NCBI GenBank assembly: GCA_005880915.1
Contig: VBIW01000041.1
Span: forward strand, 1-64,000
DNA: 64,000 bases
Source: Chloroflexota bacterium
GTDB taxonomy: Bacteria; Chloroflexota; Dormibacteria; Dormibacterales; Dormibacteraceae
Direction: 5' to 3'
In this document: positions 26,579-35,108 of the stretch, one piece after another
Layout: the number at the start of each line of letters is the position of its first letter
Numbering within the stretch: the first letter of the stretch is position 1
Position numbers and translations under genes: made by a program
Notes under the pieces: generated by a model
Told to the model about the DNA's origin: nothing
The model's database searches: none
Seen by the model: the letters and a program-made list of their open reading frames with translations, nothing else

Positions 26579-26609
26579 CTCCCTATGGTCGCGCGAATCG
26601 GGTCTTGAG

Positions 26610-26966
26610 CTACGACAGCTTCAGGATCGGGTGAACCTCGACCGTGCCACCGAACTGCGCGGCAGGGTTCTTGCCGGCCCACATCTCGGCCTCGGCCCGG
26701 TCCTTGCAGTCCAGGACGAAGTAGCCGTTCAGCCACGGCGACTGGGCATGCATCGGCCCGTCCGTCGTCTTGGCTTGGCCTCCGTGGCTCGTCACGCTGA
26801 AGGTCGCCGCCGAAGGCTGGCACGGGTCGCCGTCGTGGAAGGCGCCCGCAGACTTGACCTCTTCGAGGTATTTCGCGAAGGCATCGATCACCTGCATCAG
26901 CTCGGGTGAGCCCGGTCTGGGTGCATGGGACTCGTCGACGTACTGCAGAAAGATGTACTTGGCCAT
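26610..26966 (-). CDS. YCII/DGPF-domain protein
   Basis: 118 residues from the ATG at 26966 (GGAGAA six bases upstream). It carries MAKYIFLQYVDE at the start and KTTDGPMHAQSPWLNGYFVLDC, the DGPF-type signature found in small proteins often encoded near ECF sigma factors. Another YCII gene lies downstream. Biochemical function unknown. Confidence 0.75.
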   Translation of the reverse strand: MAKYIFLQYVDESHAPRPGSPELMQVIDAFAKYLEEVKSAGAFHDGDPCQPSAATFSVTSHGGQAKTTDGPMHAQSPWLNGYFVLDCKDRAEAEMWAGKNPAAQFGGTVEVHPILKLS

Positions 26967-27033
26967 TTGATTTCTCCTAGGTGAACCAGCGTTTGCCCAT
27001 ACGACGAACGGCGACGGCCGGATTCGACAGCCG

Positions 27034-28182
27034 TCAGTCCAGGGCTGCGGTGAGTCTCTCCAGGATCTCCTCGAGAATCCCCTCTGACGTCGCAAAGTTG
27101 AGCCGGACGTGGCCCAGTCCTGGGGTGCCGAAATCGACACCATCGGTCAGGCCCACCTTCGCGTGCTCGAGAAAATGCTGCTGCGGCGACACGCCCTCGG
27201 GCAGGTCCAGGCGCCGGCAGTCGATCCAGGCGAGGTAGGTGGCTTCGGGCAGGTGGTGGCCGAAATTCGCCCGGGCGGCCCATTCCGCGACACGACGTCG
27301 GTTGCCATCGAGGTAGTGCATCACCTCGTCGAGCCAGGCCTCCCCTTCGCACCAGGCCGCGATCGTGGCCGCGACGCCGGTGCGGCCGGGTCTTCCGAGG
27401 AGGCGTTCCGGCAGCAGGGTGACCAATCTCTCTTTGAGCGCGGCGCTGCCGAAATGAGCGATCGAGGCGCGGAGGCCGGCGATGTTGAACCCCTTGGTCG
27501 CCGAGTTCAGCGTGACGGTGCGCTGTGAGGCCGCCGCCACGGTCTCCATAGGGATGTGGGTTGCTCCGGGGTAAACGAGGTCCGAATGGATCTCATCGGC
27601 AACTATCGTCATGCCGCGCTGGGCTGCCACCGCCGCGATGGCCTCGAGCTCGGATCGGTCGAGCACGCGACCGGTCGGGTTGTGCGGATTGCAGAGCAAG
27701 ATCATCGAGCCCTCGGAGGCAACCCGCTGCAGGCCCTCGACATCGACCACAAAGCGAGTCCCGTCATCGACGAGCGGGTTTGCGACGATGCGGCGGCCGG
27801 TTTCCTCGATGGCGCGCAGAAAAGGCGGATAGACGGGTGTATGGACGATGACGCCGTCGTCAGGTTCGGAGAAAGCCAGGATCGTCGCGTAAAGGCCCTG
27901 GACCACGTCGCTGTTGGCAATCGCCAGCGCGGGGTCTGGATGCCATCCGTGGCGACGAGCCATCCAGTCGGAGAAAGCCTCGAACAGAGCGTCGGTTTCG
28001 GTCATCTGGCCGTAGCCGTAGTCCTGCGCGTCTGTGAGCCGAGTGACCGCGGCCTGGATCGCGGGCGCAACCTTGAAATCCATGTCGGCGACGAATGCAG
28101 GGACTACGTCTGGGGGATATCGCCTCCACTTTCCGCCGCTGCGCTCGCGCAACTGGTCCTCGGTCAGGAGGAAGGTTTCCAT
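27034..28182 (-). CDS. PatB/MalY-like PLP cystathionine beta-lyase
   Basis: 382 residues from the ATG at 28182. Fold-type I PLP enzyme of the MalY/PatB group: FVADMDFKVAPAIQAAV near the N-terminus, LLCNPHNPTGRV, IVADEIHSDLVYPG, and the PLP lysine in NSATKGFNIAGLR. The group cleaves cystathionine or other cysteine thioether conjugates at the C-S bond, and some members also act as aminotransferases. The ADMDF signature separates it from ordinary aspartate aminotransferases. It is divergent from gluconokinase with 24 bases between starts. Confidence 0.83.
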   Translation of the reverse strand: METFLLTEDQLRERSGGKWRRYPPDVVPAFVADMDFKVAPAIQAAVTRLTDAQDYGYGQMTETDALFEAFSDWMARRHGWHPDPALAIANSDVVQGLYATILAFSEPDDGVIVHTPVYPPFLRAIEETGRRIVANPLVDDGTRFVVDVEGLQRVASEGSMILLCNPHNPTGRVLDRSELEAIAAVAAQRGMTIVADEIHSDLVYPGATHIPMETVAAASQRTVTLNSATKGFNIAGLRASIAHFGSAALKERLVTLLPERLLGRPGRTGVAATIAAWCEGEAWLDEVMHYLDGNRRRVAEWAARANFGHHLPEATYLAWIDCRRLDLPEGVSPQQHFLEHAKVGLTDGVDFGTPGLGHVRLNFATSEGILEEILERLTAALD

Positions 28183-28206
28183 TGGTGAGGATAGGATCGC
28201 ATCACG

Positions 28207-28740
28207 GTGCCCAGGCCATTGACGAAGCCCACGGTCCTGGTTTTCATGGGCGTCACCGGCAGTGGCAAGTCTGCGGTTGCAGCCCTCCTCGCCCTGCGTC
28301 TTGGTTGGCCGTTTGAGGAAGGCGACGCTCTCCACCCGCCGGCAAACATCGAAAAGATGGCGTTGGGAAATCCCCTCACCGACGCCGACCGCTGGCCCTG
28401 GCTGGAGCGAGTCGCCGGCTGGATCGAAGACCGCCTCGATGCCGGAGAGAACGGGCTCGTCACGTGTTCAGCCCTCAAGCGTTCCTACCGCGATCTGATC
28501 AACCGACGAGGTACAGGTGTCGCGTTCGTCTATCTGAAAGGCTCGAGGGAAACGATCGCGGCGCGACTGGCCGCACGCCACGGGCACTTCATGCCGCCGA
28601 ACCTGCTCGACAGCCAGCTCGCCGACCTCGAAGAACCTGCGCCGGATGAGCCTTCGATACGGATCGAGATCGGCCCATCAGCCGCGGAGATCGCCGAGAC
28701 GATCATCGAAGGGTTCGGATTACGACCGGGCCAGGTGTGA
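28207..28740 (+). CDS. gntK: Gluconokinase
   Basis: 177 residues, the normal length for GntK-type kinases. P-loop GVTGSGKS (15-22), EGDALHPPANIEKMALGNPL, TDADRWPWL and VTCSALKRSYRD are diagnostic. It phosphorylates D-gluconate to 6-phosphogluconate in the cytosol. No gluconate transporter is nearby. The GTG start follows TAGGAT by 9 bases. It converges with the TetR gene. Confidence 0.93.
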   Translation: MPRPLTKPTVLVFMGVTGSGKSAVAALLALRLGWPFEEGDALHPPANIEKMALGNPLTDADRWPWLERVAGWIEDRLDAGENGLVTCSALKRSYRDLINRRGTGVAFVYLKGSRETIAARLAARHGHFMPPNLLDSQLADLEEPAPDEPSIRIEIGPSAAEIAETIIEGFGLRPGQV

Positions 28741-28747
28741 GGCTGGC

Positions 28748-29476
28748 TTATGAGCCGGCTTGAGTGCGTACACCTCTGCGCCGACCTTTGGATGAGACGT
28801 GTCGCGAGCTCGAGTCTTCGTCCGGCAGCAGCTGCCTGATGAATGTCTCGGTCAGCCACGTCTGGAAACGTTCTGGAGACCAGCCTCGACGATGGACCAG
28901 CATGTGGTAGGCACCTGGACCCAGGAGCCAGACGATGTCGGCGGCGGCATCTGGATCGAGACCCGGGCGGAGGCCGCCCTTCCGCATCACATCGCCGATG
29001 ACGTTGACGGCGCCCTGTCGGTGCTGAGCCAGCTGAGACTCCCATAGGGCCCGGGCGTCCGGATCGACGCCTGCAGCTCCCCGGACCGCCTCGTGAATAG
29101 CCGCCATCCGGCCGTCCATTTCGGTCACCAGCCCGGCATAGAGGGCTAGGTATTTGCGCGGATCCGGCTCGGCCCGAATGGCTTTCGAGCGGGGTCGCTC
29201 CGGGAGTGGGATGGGCTCGTCATCGCCGACGATCGCCACATCGAGAGCCGTCTTGAGGAGTTTGGCCTTTCCGCCGACTGAGGTGAACACTGTCGCGCGG
29301 CTAACGCCGGCAGCGGCTGCGATTTCCTCGATCGAAGTGGCGGCATATCCATGCTCGCTGAAAAGTCGCCCAGCCGCCGCGATCACGGCTTCGCGAGTGT
29401 ATTGGGCCTGTGCCCCACGCAAGGCCGACTGATATGGCCGCTTGACTTCTCGGTCCGCTTTCATCAGACTCTTCAT
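28748..29476 (-). CDS. TetR-family transcriptional regulator
   Basis: 242 residues. The N-terminal helix-turn-helix domain (about 26-75) shows AAGRLFSEHGYAATSIEEIAAAAGVS and RATVFTSVGGKAKLL. The C-terminal ligand domain is helical and specific to no known inducer. It is divergent from a SnoaL-like gene and an NmrA-like gene across a dyad at 29484-29500, so it probably represses itself and those genes. Confidence 0.87.
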   Translation of the reverse strand: MKSLMKADREVKRPYQSALRGAQAQYTREAVIAAAGRLFSEHGYAATSIEEIAAAAGVSRATVFTSVGGKAKLLKTALDVAIVGDDEPIPLPERPRSKAIRAEPDPRKYLALYAGLVTEMDGRMAAIHEAVRGAAGVDPDARALWESQLAQHRQGAVNVIGDVMRKGGLRPGLDPDAAADIVWLLGPGAYHMLVHRRGWSPERFQTWLTETFIRQLLPDEDSSSRHVSSKGRRRGVRTQAGS

Positions 29477-29483
29477 CTAACGA

Positions 29484-29500
29484 TCAGATATATAGTCTGA
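29484..29500. promoter_or_regulatory. Probable TetR operator / divergent promoter
   Basis: Inverted repeat TCAGA-TATATAG-TCTGA in an AT-rich stretch between the divergent TetR gene (start 29476) and the SnoaL-like gene (start 29521). The TATATA core could hold -10 elements, so repressor binding would block transcription both ways. Pattern only. Confidence 0.55.
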
Positions 29501-29520
29501 CATATATGAAAGGGGATTCC

Positions 29521-29940
29521 ATGGACACCCGCACATCATCCGGCTTGGCTATTGCTGCTCGCCTTCATGAGGCAGTCAATTGCCACGATCTCGACGCGAT
29601 GGTTGACTGCTTTGCCCCGGACTTCGTTAACGAAACCCCGGCACATCCGTCGCGTTCGTTCCGTGGACGCGACCAGGTCCGGAGGAACTGGGCCCAGATC
29701 TTTGCGGCCGTTCCGAGCCTGGAGGCCGAGATGGTCGACAGTGCGGACCACGGCGACACACTGTGGACCGAGTGGGAGATGCGCGGCACCAGGCTCGATG
29801 GTGCACCCCACCTGATGCGTGGCGTGTCCATCTTCAAGGTCGCAGATGATGCGTTCACCTCGGTGCGGTTCTATCTGGAACCGGTAGAGGAAGCGGGCGC
29901 CGGCGTCGATGCGGCCGTCAGATCCGCGCTGAGCCGATGA
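29521..29940 (+). CDS. SnoaL-like / NTF2-fold protein
   Basis: 139 residues from the ATG at 29521, five bases after AAAGGGG. The SnoaL-like fold is indicated by LHEAVNCHDLDAMVDCFAPD at the N-terminus, followed by FRGRDQVRRNWAQIF and W-rich strand pairs. Such proteins are cyclases, isomerases or ligand binders; no catalytic set can be assigned. Its stop overlaps the start of the NmrA-like gene (ATGA), so the two are translated together under the adjacent TetR regulator. Confidence 0.78.
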   Translation: MDTRTSSGLAIAARLHEAVNCHDLDAMVDCFAPDFVNETPAHPSRSFRGRDQVRRNWAQIFAAVPSLEAEMVDSADHGDTLWTEWEMRGTRLDGAPHLMRGVSIFKVADDAFTSVRFYLEPVEEAGAGVDAAVRSALSR

Positions 29941-30830
29941 TTCTGCTGGCCGGCGGAACAGGTCATCTCGGCGTTGCGCTTACCGAGCTGCTTTCGGCTC
30001 GCGGGAACCGGGTAAGGGTCCTCAGCCGCGATCCCTCTCGAGCCCGTGTTCAGCGACCCGGTGTCGAGTTGGTAGCGGGCGACGTCCGAGTTGCATCTTC
30101 CCTTGAGTCCGCGCTCGTCGGCGTCGACACCGTCATCTCTGCCGTCACGGGGTTTGGGCCAAGAGGGAGCGGACCTCGACAGGTGGACCTGCAAGGAAAT
30201 CAGAGGCTGATCGCCGCAGCGGCGGCGGCCGGCGTTGAGCATTTCGTCCTCGTGTCGATCCACGGCGCCAGCCCCGACCATCCGATGGAGCTCTATCGGG
30301 CGAAGTTCATGGCCGAAGAGAGTCTGCGCAGGAGCAGTCTCGAGTGGACAATCGTCCGGCCGACCCCATTCATGGAGCTATGGGCCGGCATCGTTGGCGA
30401 TTCGTTGATCAGGAGCGGAGTGGCCACAGTCTTCGGCCGGGGCGAGAACCCGATCAACTTCGTTTCAGTCCGGGATGTTGCTCGCTTCATCGAGCTGGCG
30501 TTGACCGACCGCCGGCTGCGCGGCAGGATCCTTGAAATTGGCGGCCCGGAGAACGTGACTTTGCGCACCGTCGTGGAAGTCGTTGCGGCGAGCGCCGGAC
30601 GTCAGCCAAAGGCGCGGCATATCCCAGCGAGGGCTTTGCGGTTGGGCGCGGCTTTGCTGCGTCCGTTCAGGCCGGACCTTGCCGGCCTGATTCAGGCATC
30701 CGTCCGAATGGACTCCGCCAACATGCGCTTCGATGTCGCCAGGCTCACCGCCGAGCACCCACAGATTCATCTGAGTCGGCTTGAGGAGGTCGCCGTACGT
30801 CGACAACAGGACGCATCTGCGGCAGTGTGA
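29937..30830 (+). CDS. NmrA/SDR-type NAD(P)-binding protein
   Basis: 297 residues. The N-terminal Rossmann motif GGTGHLGVAL (about 6-15) is that of atypical short-chain dehydrogenases. GVEHFVLVSIHGAS and the YRAKFMAEESLRRS segment (Tyr and Lys in place) resemble NmrA-like and NAD-dependent epimerase-like reductases. The C-terminus is helical. It probably reduces or senses a small metabolite; substrate unknown. It overlaps the SnoaL-like gene by 4 bases. Confidence 0.8.
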   Translation: MILLAGGTGHLGVALTELLSARGNRVRVLSRDPSRARVQRPGVELVAGDVRVASSLESALVGVDTVISAVTGFGPRGSGPRQVDLQGNQRLIAAAAAAGVEHFVLVSIHGASPDHPMELYRAKFMAEESLRRSSLEWTIVRPTPFMELWAGIVGDSLIRSGVATVFGRGENPINFVSVRDVARFIELALTDRRLRGRILEIGGPENVTLRTVVEVVAASAGRQPKARHIPARALRLGAALLRPFRPDLAGLIQASVRMDSANMRFDVARLTAEHPQIHLSRLEEVAVRRQQDASAAV

Positions 30831-30839
30831 CTCGTATAG

Positions 30840-30865
30840 GCGAATAAGTAAATATTCGCTTATTC
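30840..30865. promoter_or_regulatory. AT-rich operator and promoter of the Fic gene
   Basis: Perfect arms GCGAATA (30840-30846) and TATTCGC (30853-30859), overlapped by a second dyad GAATAAG (30842-30848) and CTTATTC (30859-30865). CATACT (30869-30874) ends 6 bases before the Fic ATG at 30881. The dyads cover the expected -35 region, an arrangement suited to repression. The composition is strikingly AT-rich for this genome. Confidence 0.55.
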
Positions 30866-30880
30866 TGTCATACTTCCAGC

Positions 30881-32005
30881 ATGGCCATCTATGCCACTCC
30901 CCCGAAGTCGCAGGCACTGGAGCGCCGCCTTACAGAGATCGACGAACAGCGCCGCTACCTGGCGCAGCATCTTGGTGAGTCGACCCAGCCCTGGACCGGG
31001 GCGTTGCGGCGCCTTGCGGCGGCGGAAGCAGCTGTCGGCTCAACCTCGATAGAGGGCTATGGCGCGAGCCTCGAGGATACCGTGGAGATCCTGGCCGGCC
31101 GACCGGCAGCCAAGACCAGTGATGAGACGCAGCGAATCATTGCCGCGTATGGACAGGCCATGGATCGAGTTTCGGTGCTGGCCGACGATCCCCACTTTGA
31201 GTGGACGTCGCAAACGATCCTCGAGCTCCACTTCCTCGTGTGCCACCCTCAACCGTCGGCTGCGCCAGGGCGCTTACGCGACAGATCGATCGTCGTGACG
31301 CGGGGTGTTGGACGCGAACCCTATCGTCCGCCGACATTCAGTTCAGTGCCGGCGCTCGTGAATGAGCTTGCCACATGGCTGCGCTCCGGCGATTCAAGCC
31401 GCCATCCCGTAGTCCGGGCGGCGATGGCGCATCTAAACCTTGTGTCGATTCACCCCTTTCGCGACGGCAACGGACGAGTCGCACGGATCATTCAGTCGCT
31501 GGTGCTCGCCAAGGAAGGACTACTTCGCCCCGAGCTTGTATCGATCGAGCCCTACCTGAGTCGACATACTCGTGAGTACTACTCCATTCTCGAATATGTT
31601 CAGGGATCGGAGTACGACCCAAGTCGCAACGCTTCGCCGTGGATTGATTTCTGCATCGAAGCGCATGTTTTCGAGGCGACTGAAAGACGGCGTTGGCTCG
31701 AGCTCGCGTATGCACGGCATGATTTCTGTGAACAACTTGCGCGCGACGAGGGATATCCGGAGCGACTGGTTACAGCGTTGGATCAAGCGCTGCTGGGTTT
31801 GCCGGTAACTAACGCAGAACATCGGCGGGAGTCCGCCATCGCAAGCCCCACCGCCGTCCAGGACCTGCAGCGCCTTCGCCGCGACGGCTGGCTGGACCAA
31901 GAGGGCGGTGGTCGCTCAATCCGTTATCTGGCGAGCAAGAAGCTACAGGACGGTTGGTCGACATGGTTTGAGTCGACCTCGACCCGACCACCGTTGGACG
32001 GTTGA
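30881..32005 (+). CDS. Fic-domain AMP-transferase family protein
   Basis: 374 residues. The catalytic motif HPFRDGNGRVAR (His191 first) is complete. STSIEG at 54-59 matches the inhibitory motif [S/T]xxxE[G/N] that blocks ATP in class II Fic proteins, so activity is probably self-restrained. An N-terminal helical Fic_N-like region and a C-terminal winged-helix-like part (TAVQDLQRLRRDGWLDQEG) suggest DNA-binding or target recognition. Fic enzymes transfer AMP or other phosphate groups to protein hydroxyls. No antitoxin gene is adjacent. Start is leaderless-type. Confidence 0.88.
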   Translation: MAIYATPPKSQALERRLTEIDEQRRYLAQHLGESTQPWTGALRRLAAAEAAVGSTSIEGYGASLEDTVEILAGRPAAKTSDETQRIIAAYGQAMDRVSVLADDPHFEWTSQTILELHFLVCHPQPSAAPGRLRDRSIVVTRGVGREPYRPPTFSSVPALVNELATWLRSGDSSRHPVVRAAMAHLNLVSIHPFRDGNGRVARIIQSLVLAKEGLLRPELVSIEPYLSRHTREYYSILEYVQGSEYDPSRNASPWIDFCIEAHVFEATERRRWLELAYARHDFCEQLARDEGYPERLVTALDQALLGLPVTNAEHRRESAIASPTAVQDLQRLRRDGWLDQEGGGRSIRYLASKKLQDGWSTWFESTSTRPPLDG

Positions 32006-32312
32006 CGTCCGGGTGTTTTGACGCACTCACAAGTTGAGGGGCTGCACCCGGATAGGTTGGGCTGCGGTCGACTCAACACCCCTGACTGCATCCCGAGGTC
32101 TATGCCGAAATGGAGGGATCCAGAGGTTGGGATTCGACCATCTGTGCCCGAATGGCGGAATCACAAAGTTGGTGGGGCGGTAGTTTCCGCAACGGGAACC
32201 GAGATATCGCGGTCGTTGGCGCGCGAATAAGCCTCGGCGGCAGACTGTGCTCACCGCGTCAGCGTGCACTCTCAAGAAGAAACCAATCCGACGGAGATGC
32301 GTTGCTACAGGC
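32006..32312. other. Intergenic region of about 300 bases with a diverged tandem repeat
   Basis: No convincing gene. The main structure is a 42-base-period direct repeat (32102-32185, listed separately). GTTGAG and CTCAAC lie about 35 bases apart near 32035-32080 and could form a weak hairpin after the Fic gene. Short ORFs here only reflect the repeat. Confidence 0.5.
32102..32185. repeat. Diverged direct repeat with 42-bp period
   Basis: Unit 1 from 32102 (ATGCCGAAATGGAGGGATC) and unit 2 from 32144 (GTGCCCGAATGGCGGAATC), each followed by AG-TTGG. About two thirds of the first 30 bases match. The period equals that of the tandem pairs at 24603 and 58719, but the sequence differs. Confidence 0.5.
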
Positions 32313-33425
32313 GTGAGACTGGCCGCGGGCGTATTGAGTGCCCTGGTGCTAGTCGCTTGCGGTCAGGCTGGCCCGGGAGCATCTAAATCAAACGCGGGCA
32401 CGACGCCATCCGTGTCGGCGGCCAGGTCTTACCCCACGCCGCCATCGTCAGCCGCCGGAACATTTGCCGGCGACCTGCCGGTCACGATGGTCGACTTTTC
32501 GTGCCGGCTCCCGGTGGTTACCTCGAATCCGGACGTGCTGCCGGCAGAGCAGGGAGCTTTCATCACCTTTCCGGCCAGCCGGCTGGCCAACGATCCGAAC
32601 GGGGCCATGGTTGCCCGAGAGAACGGCCTTGCGACCGCAGGGCCGCCGGTCCTCTCCGGTGGAGGTGGCGGCTTCTATGACCGAGCCGTCAAGCGTTGGG
32701 TGCCGGCGTCTCCTGCAGGGACACTGGCCGACGGCAGCGCCTATGCCTACGTGTCATATAGCGGCACGTTTGTTGCGCGGATCGTCAATGTCACGTCTGG
32801 CGACGTTCGCTCGTTCGAGCTGGGGTCGTTAGACCGTCCGGAAGTTGTCGATTTCGCAGCAAGTGGCGTATTCCTCTATTCACCGTCAGCTATCGGTGGA
32901 CCGGGCGAAGGCGTCTGGCTCATGAATCCGACTACCGGGTCGGTGACCCAGGTGGCAGCCGTGCATCGAGTGTGGACAGTCCGCGACGGCAAGGCATGGG
33001 TCGCCCGTCTCGATCCCCGAGACAAAACGGTTTGGCCACCGAGCGAGGTCCAGCCCGCTGACACCCTGGCGCAGGTCGACCTGGCGACCGGCGCCGAGAC
33101 GCAATGGTTCTATCGAGCAGGCGCATATCCCTGGATGGTTGGGCTCGTGTCGGGGCGTCCATTGATCGCTGTGAGCAGTGTGAGCGGGCAATCGGAGATT
33201 CGTCTGATCGACCAGCCGGGGACAGATGGCAAGCTCATCTACTCAGGCAACCTGGTTTTCGACGGCTACTTCCAGAACTATCAGGGGGACGGCGACCGCA
33301 TCTGGCTGGGCGGTGAGAGCGGAATTTATCTGTATCGCCCTGATCGAGGAATCCAGAGAGTCTTCGCTTACGACGCCAGATCCGGTTCGGGCAGGGGCAT
33401 TCACCCTGGCGGCATTTGTCTCTGA
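32313..33425 (+). CDS. Secreted lipoprotein, propeller-like
   Basis: 370 residues from a GTG at 32313. The signal peptide ends in LVAC (lipobox, Cys about 17), then a Ser/Thr/Pro linker. The body contains repeated strand motifs (YVSYSGTFVARIVNVTSGDV, VWLMNPTTGSVTQVA, IYLYRPDRGIQRVF) of a WD/PD40-like propeller. No catalytic residues recognised. It resembles, in plan, the lipoproteins at 21.2 and 39.3 kb. An overlapping frame runs about 120 bases past the stop but gives no clear homology, so I keep this end. Confidence 0.68.
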   Translation: MRLAAGVLSALVLVACGQAGPGASKSNAGTTPSVSAARSYPTPPSSAAGTFAGDLPVTMVDFSCRLPVVTSNPDVLPAEQGAFITFPASRLANDPNGAMVARENGLATAGPPVLSGGGGGFYDRAVKRWVPASPAGTLADGSAYAYVSYSGTFVARIVNVTSGDVRSFELGSLDRPEVVDFAASGVFLYSPSAIGGPGEGVWLMNPTTGSVTQVAAVHRVWTVRDGKAWVARLDPRDKTVWPPSEVQPADTLAQVDLATGAETQWFYRAGAYPWMVGLVSGRPLIAVSSVSGQSEIRLIDQPGTDGKLIYSGNLVFDGYFQNYQGDGDRIWLGGESGIYLYRPDRGIQRVFAYDARSGSGRGIHPGGICL

Positions 33426-33503
33426 TGGCGCGTGGTGGGCGGACTCGAGTCACCCGGCTCTGAAGCCCCAAGGCCTGTGGGGTGTGGACGAGCAATCACG
33501 CAG

Positions 33504-33544
33504 ATCACCCACTCTGAGCGTCGAGATTGGTTGTCGTGGGTGAT
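33504..33544. terminator. Possible hairpin after the propeller lipoprotein gene
   Basis: Perfect 9-base arms ATCACCCAC (33504-33512) and GTGGGTGAT (33536-33544) separated by 23 bases, followed by TGTTCT. It lies between convergent genes (stops at 33425 and 33601). The long loop makes it a weak terminator; it might be an operator-like dyad instead. Confidence 0.4.
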
Positions 33545-33600
33545 TGTTCTCCAACCACCTCCGTTTCGCGACAACCAGCCCGGGTATCGACCTCGCAGCG

Positions 33601-34857
33601 CTAATCCCAGACGTTTACCGGGACTCCAGTCAACCGGCTGCGCTCTGCGGCGAATGCCATGAGATGGCTCTCCAACGACTCGCGGGGCCCAGTGCGGACC
33701 AACGTCCGATCGCCCGATGAGACCGCATGCAGGAATGCGCTCATCACGCCGAAATCCCCCCCGTCGTGGCCGCCGCGTGCGTCCATACCAGTGCCGAAAC
33801 TGGCGAAGGACTCGACCTCCCCGGTGAGGAAATCGGTGAGGGTAAGCCGTTGGCCGTCGCCATCGAGAAACCCTCGAGTACCCATGATTCGCGTCCGGCG
33901 CCGGTCAGCGGGCGTGAAGGCGCTCATCGTCAATGTGGCTGTGAGCCCACCTTCGAACTCGATCGTGACGACTTGATGGTCGGCCACGTCGTTGTCGCAA
34001 GCGTAGACACAACGCCCATACGGGCCGTCGCGGAGCGCCTGCCGTACCCCCGGCTCAGTCATGTCAGTCGTGACAACTGAGAGTGGCCAGCGCTCGCGCT
34101 CAGGGTCGCCCAGGCAGCCGATATAGAGGCGTGGAGCGGAGTATGGGCAGTCGGCCTCGACAGCACAGTCCAGGCACCGATCGGCCGCGCCCGCCGGCCG
34201 GTTGTCTGCGGTGAAGTGGTGAAGGCCGCCCCAGCTGGACACTCGCATTGCTGGCCGGCCAACGATGTATCGGAGCCAGTCCAAGTCGTGACAGCACTTG
34301 GTCAGGATGCTGGGCCCTGCCTCGTCCGAGCGACGCCAGTTGCCCCGCACGTACGAATGCGCGAAATGCCACCAGCCGATCGGCTCGAGGTGCTCTACGC
34401 CGACCAGTTGGCCCAGCCGACCCTCGGCCACGATCTCCTTCACCTTATCCGTGTAAGCCGTATAGCGCATCACGTGGCAGATCGCGAGTATCACGCCGGC
34501 TTTCTCGACAGAGTCGATTGCTTCGATGCACTCCGCTCGGCTTGGTGCGATGGGCTTTTCCAGGAGCACGTGGTAGCCCAACGCCGCGAAGCGACACGCA
34601 GGGCCGACGTGCTCGCGGTCCGGCGTAGTGATGATCACGGCATCTGCAAACCGATCCAGTGCGGCGAGCTCCCGCCAGTCGTCGAACCGTTTGTCAGCGG
34701 CCACCCCGAGCTGGTTGGCCAACGCCTCACGGCGAGCGCTGCGTGGATCGGCAACCGCCACGACGCGTGCCCGATCCGGATACTGCTCCGCAAAGCTGGA
34801 GAACGTGCTACCCCGTGAACCAGCACCCGCCAACACAATTGTGACCGGACGAGGCAT
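33601..34857 (-). CDS. Gfo/Idh/MocA-family oxidoreductase with cysteine cluster
   Basis: 418 residues from the ATG at 34857. An N-terminal Rossmann fold (TIVLAGAGSRGSTF), LLEKPIAPS with the conserved EKP lysine, and HDLDWLRYIVG in the second domain mark it as a Gfo/Idh/MocA dehydrogenase acting on a sugar or cyclitol. Between them RCLDCAVEADCPYS plus a nearby YIGC suggest a four-cysteine metal site in a loop, seen in some members. No sugar transporter or isomerase is adjacent, so the substrate is open. Confidence 0.83.
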   Translation of the reverse strand: MPRPVTIVLAGAGSRGSTFSSFAEQYPDRARVVAVADPRSARREALANQLGVAADKRFDDWRELAALDRFADAVIITTPDREHVGPACRFAALGYHVLLEKPIAPSRAECIEAIDSVEKAGVILAICHVMRYTAYTDKVKEIVAEGRLGQLVGVEHLEPIGWWHFAHSYVRGNWRRSDEAGPSILTKCCHDLDWLRYIVGRPAMRVSSWGGLHHFTADNRPAGAADRCLDCAVEADCPYSAPRLYIGCLGDPERERWPLSVVTTDMTEPGVRQALRDGPYGRCVYACDNDVADHQVVTIEFEGGLTATLTMSAFTPADRRRTRIMGTRGFLDGDGQRLTLTDFLTGEVESFASFGTGMDARGGHDGGDFGVMSAFLHAVSSGDRTLVRTGPRESLESHLMAFAAERSRLTGVPVNVWD

Positions 34858-35108
34858 TGCCACCCGACCTATTCTCTCCACAAGGTCGGACGAGGGCCAG
34901 ATGTCATCACACGCGATCTTCCCATTTGCAAACATGCTCCGCCCACTGTTCGTCGATCCTGCGCTTGCAGCAATTTGCAGAACGCAGACCACCGTCCTGG
35001 CCGCCAGCGATGAATCCCGCATCCGCATTCAACGGCGGGAAATCACGACAGCCCAATCCGGCGAGTGCCGCCATACGCGGGTTTGGAGGCGCCAGCTGGC
35101 TTGGCGAC
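34858..35108. other. Intergenic region, no gene seen
   Basis: About 250 bases between the start of the Gfo/Idh gene and tRNA-Ile. It must hold the Gfo/Idh promoter (minus strand) and the tRNA 3' flank. I see no further RNA gene, repeat or convincing ORF. Confidence 0.4.

Noticed and set aside
32018..32230. 70-codon ORF after the Fic gene
   Set aside because: Its PKWRDPEVG / PEWRNHKVG repeat only reflects the 42-bp DNA repeat; no start signal.
33226..33543. Possible frameshifted C-terminus of the propeller lipoprotein
   Set aside because: The overlapping frame has a plausible AFVSDGAWWADS segment, but the main frame already ends in a natural-looking way and no clear blade is missing.
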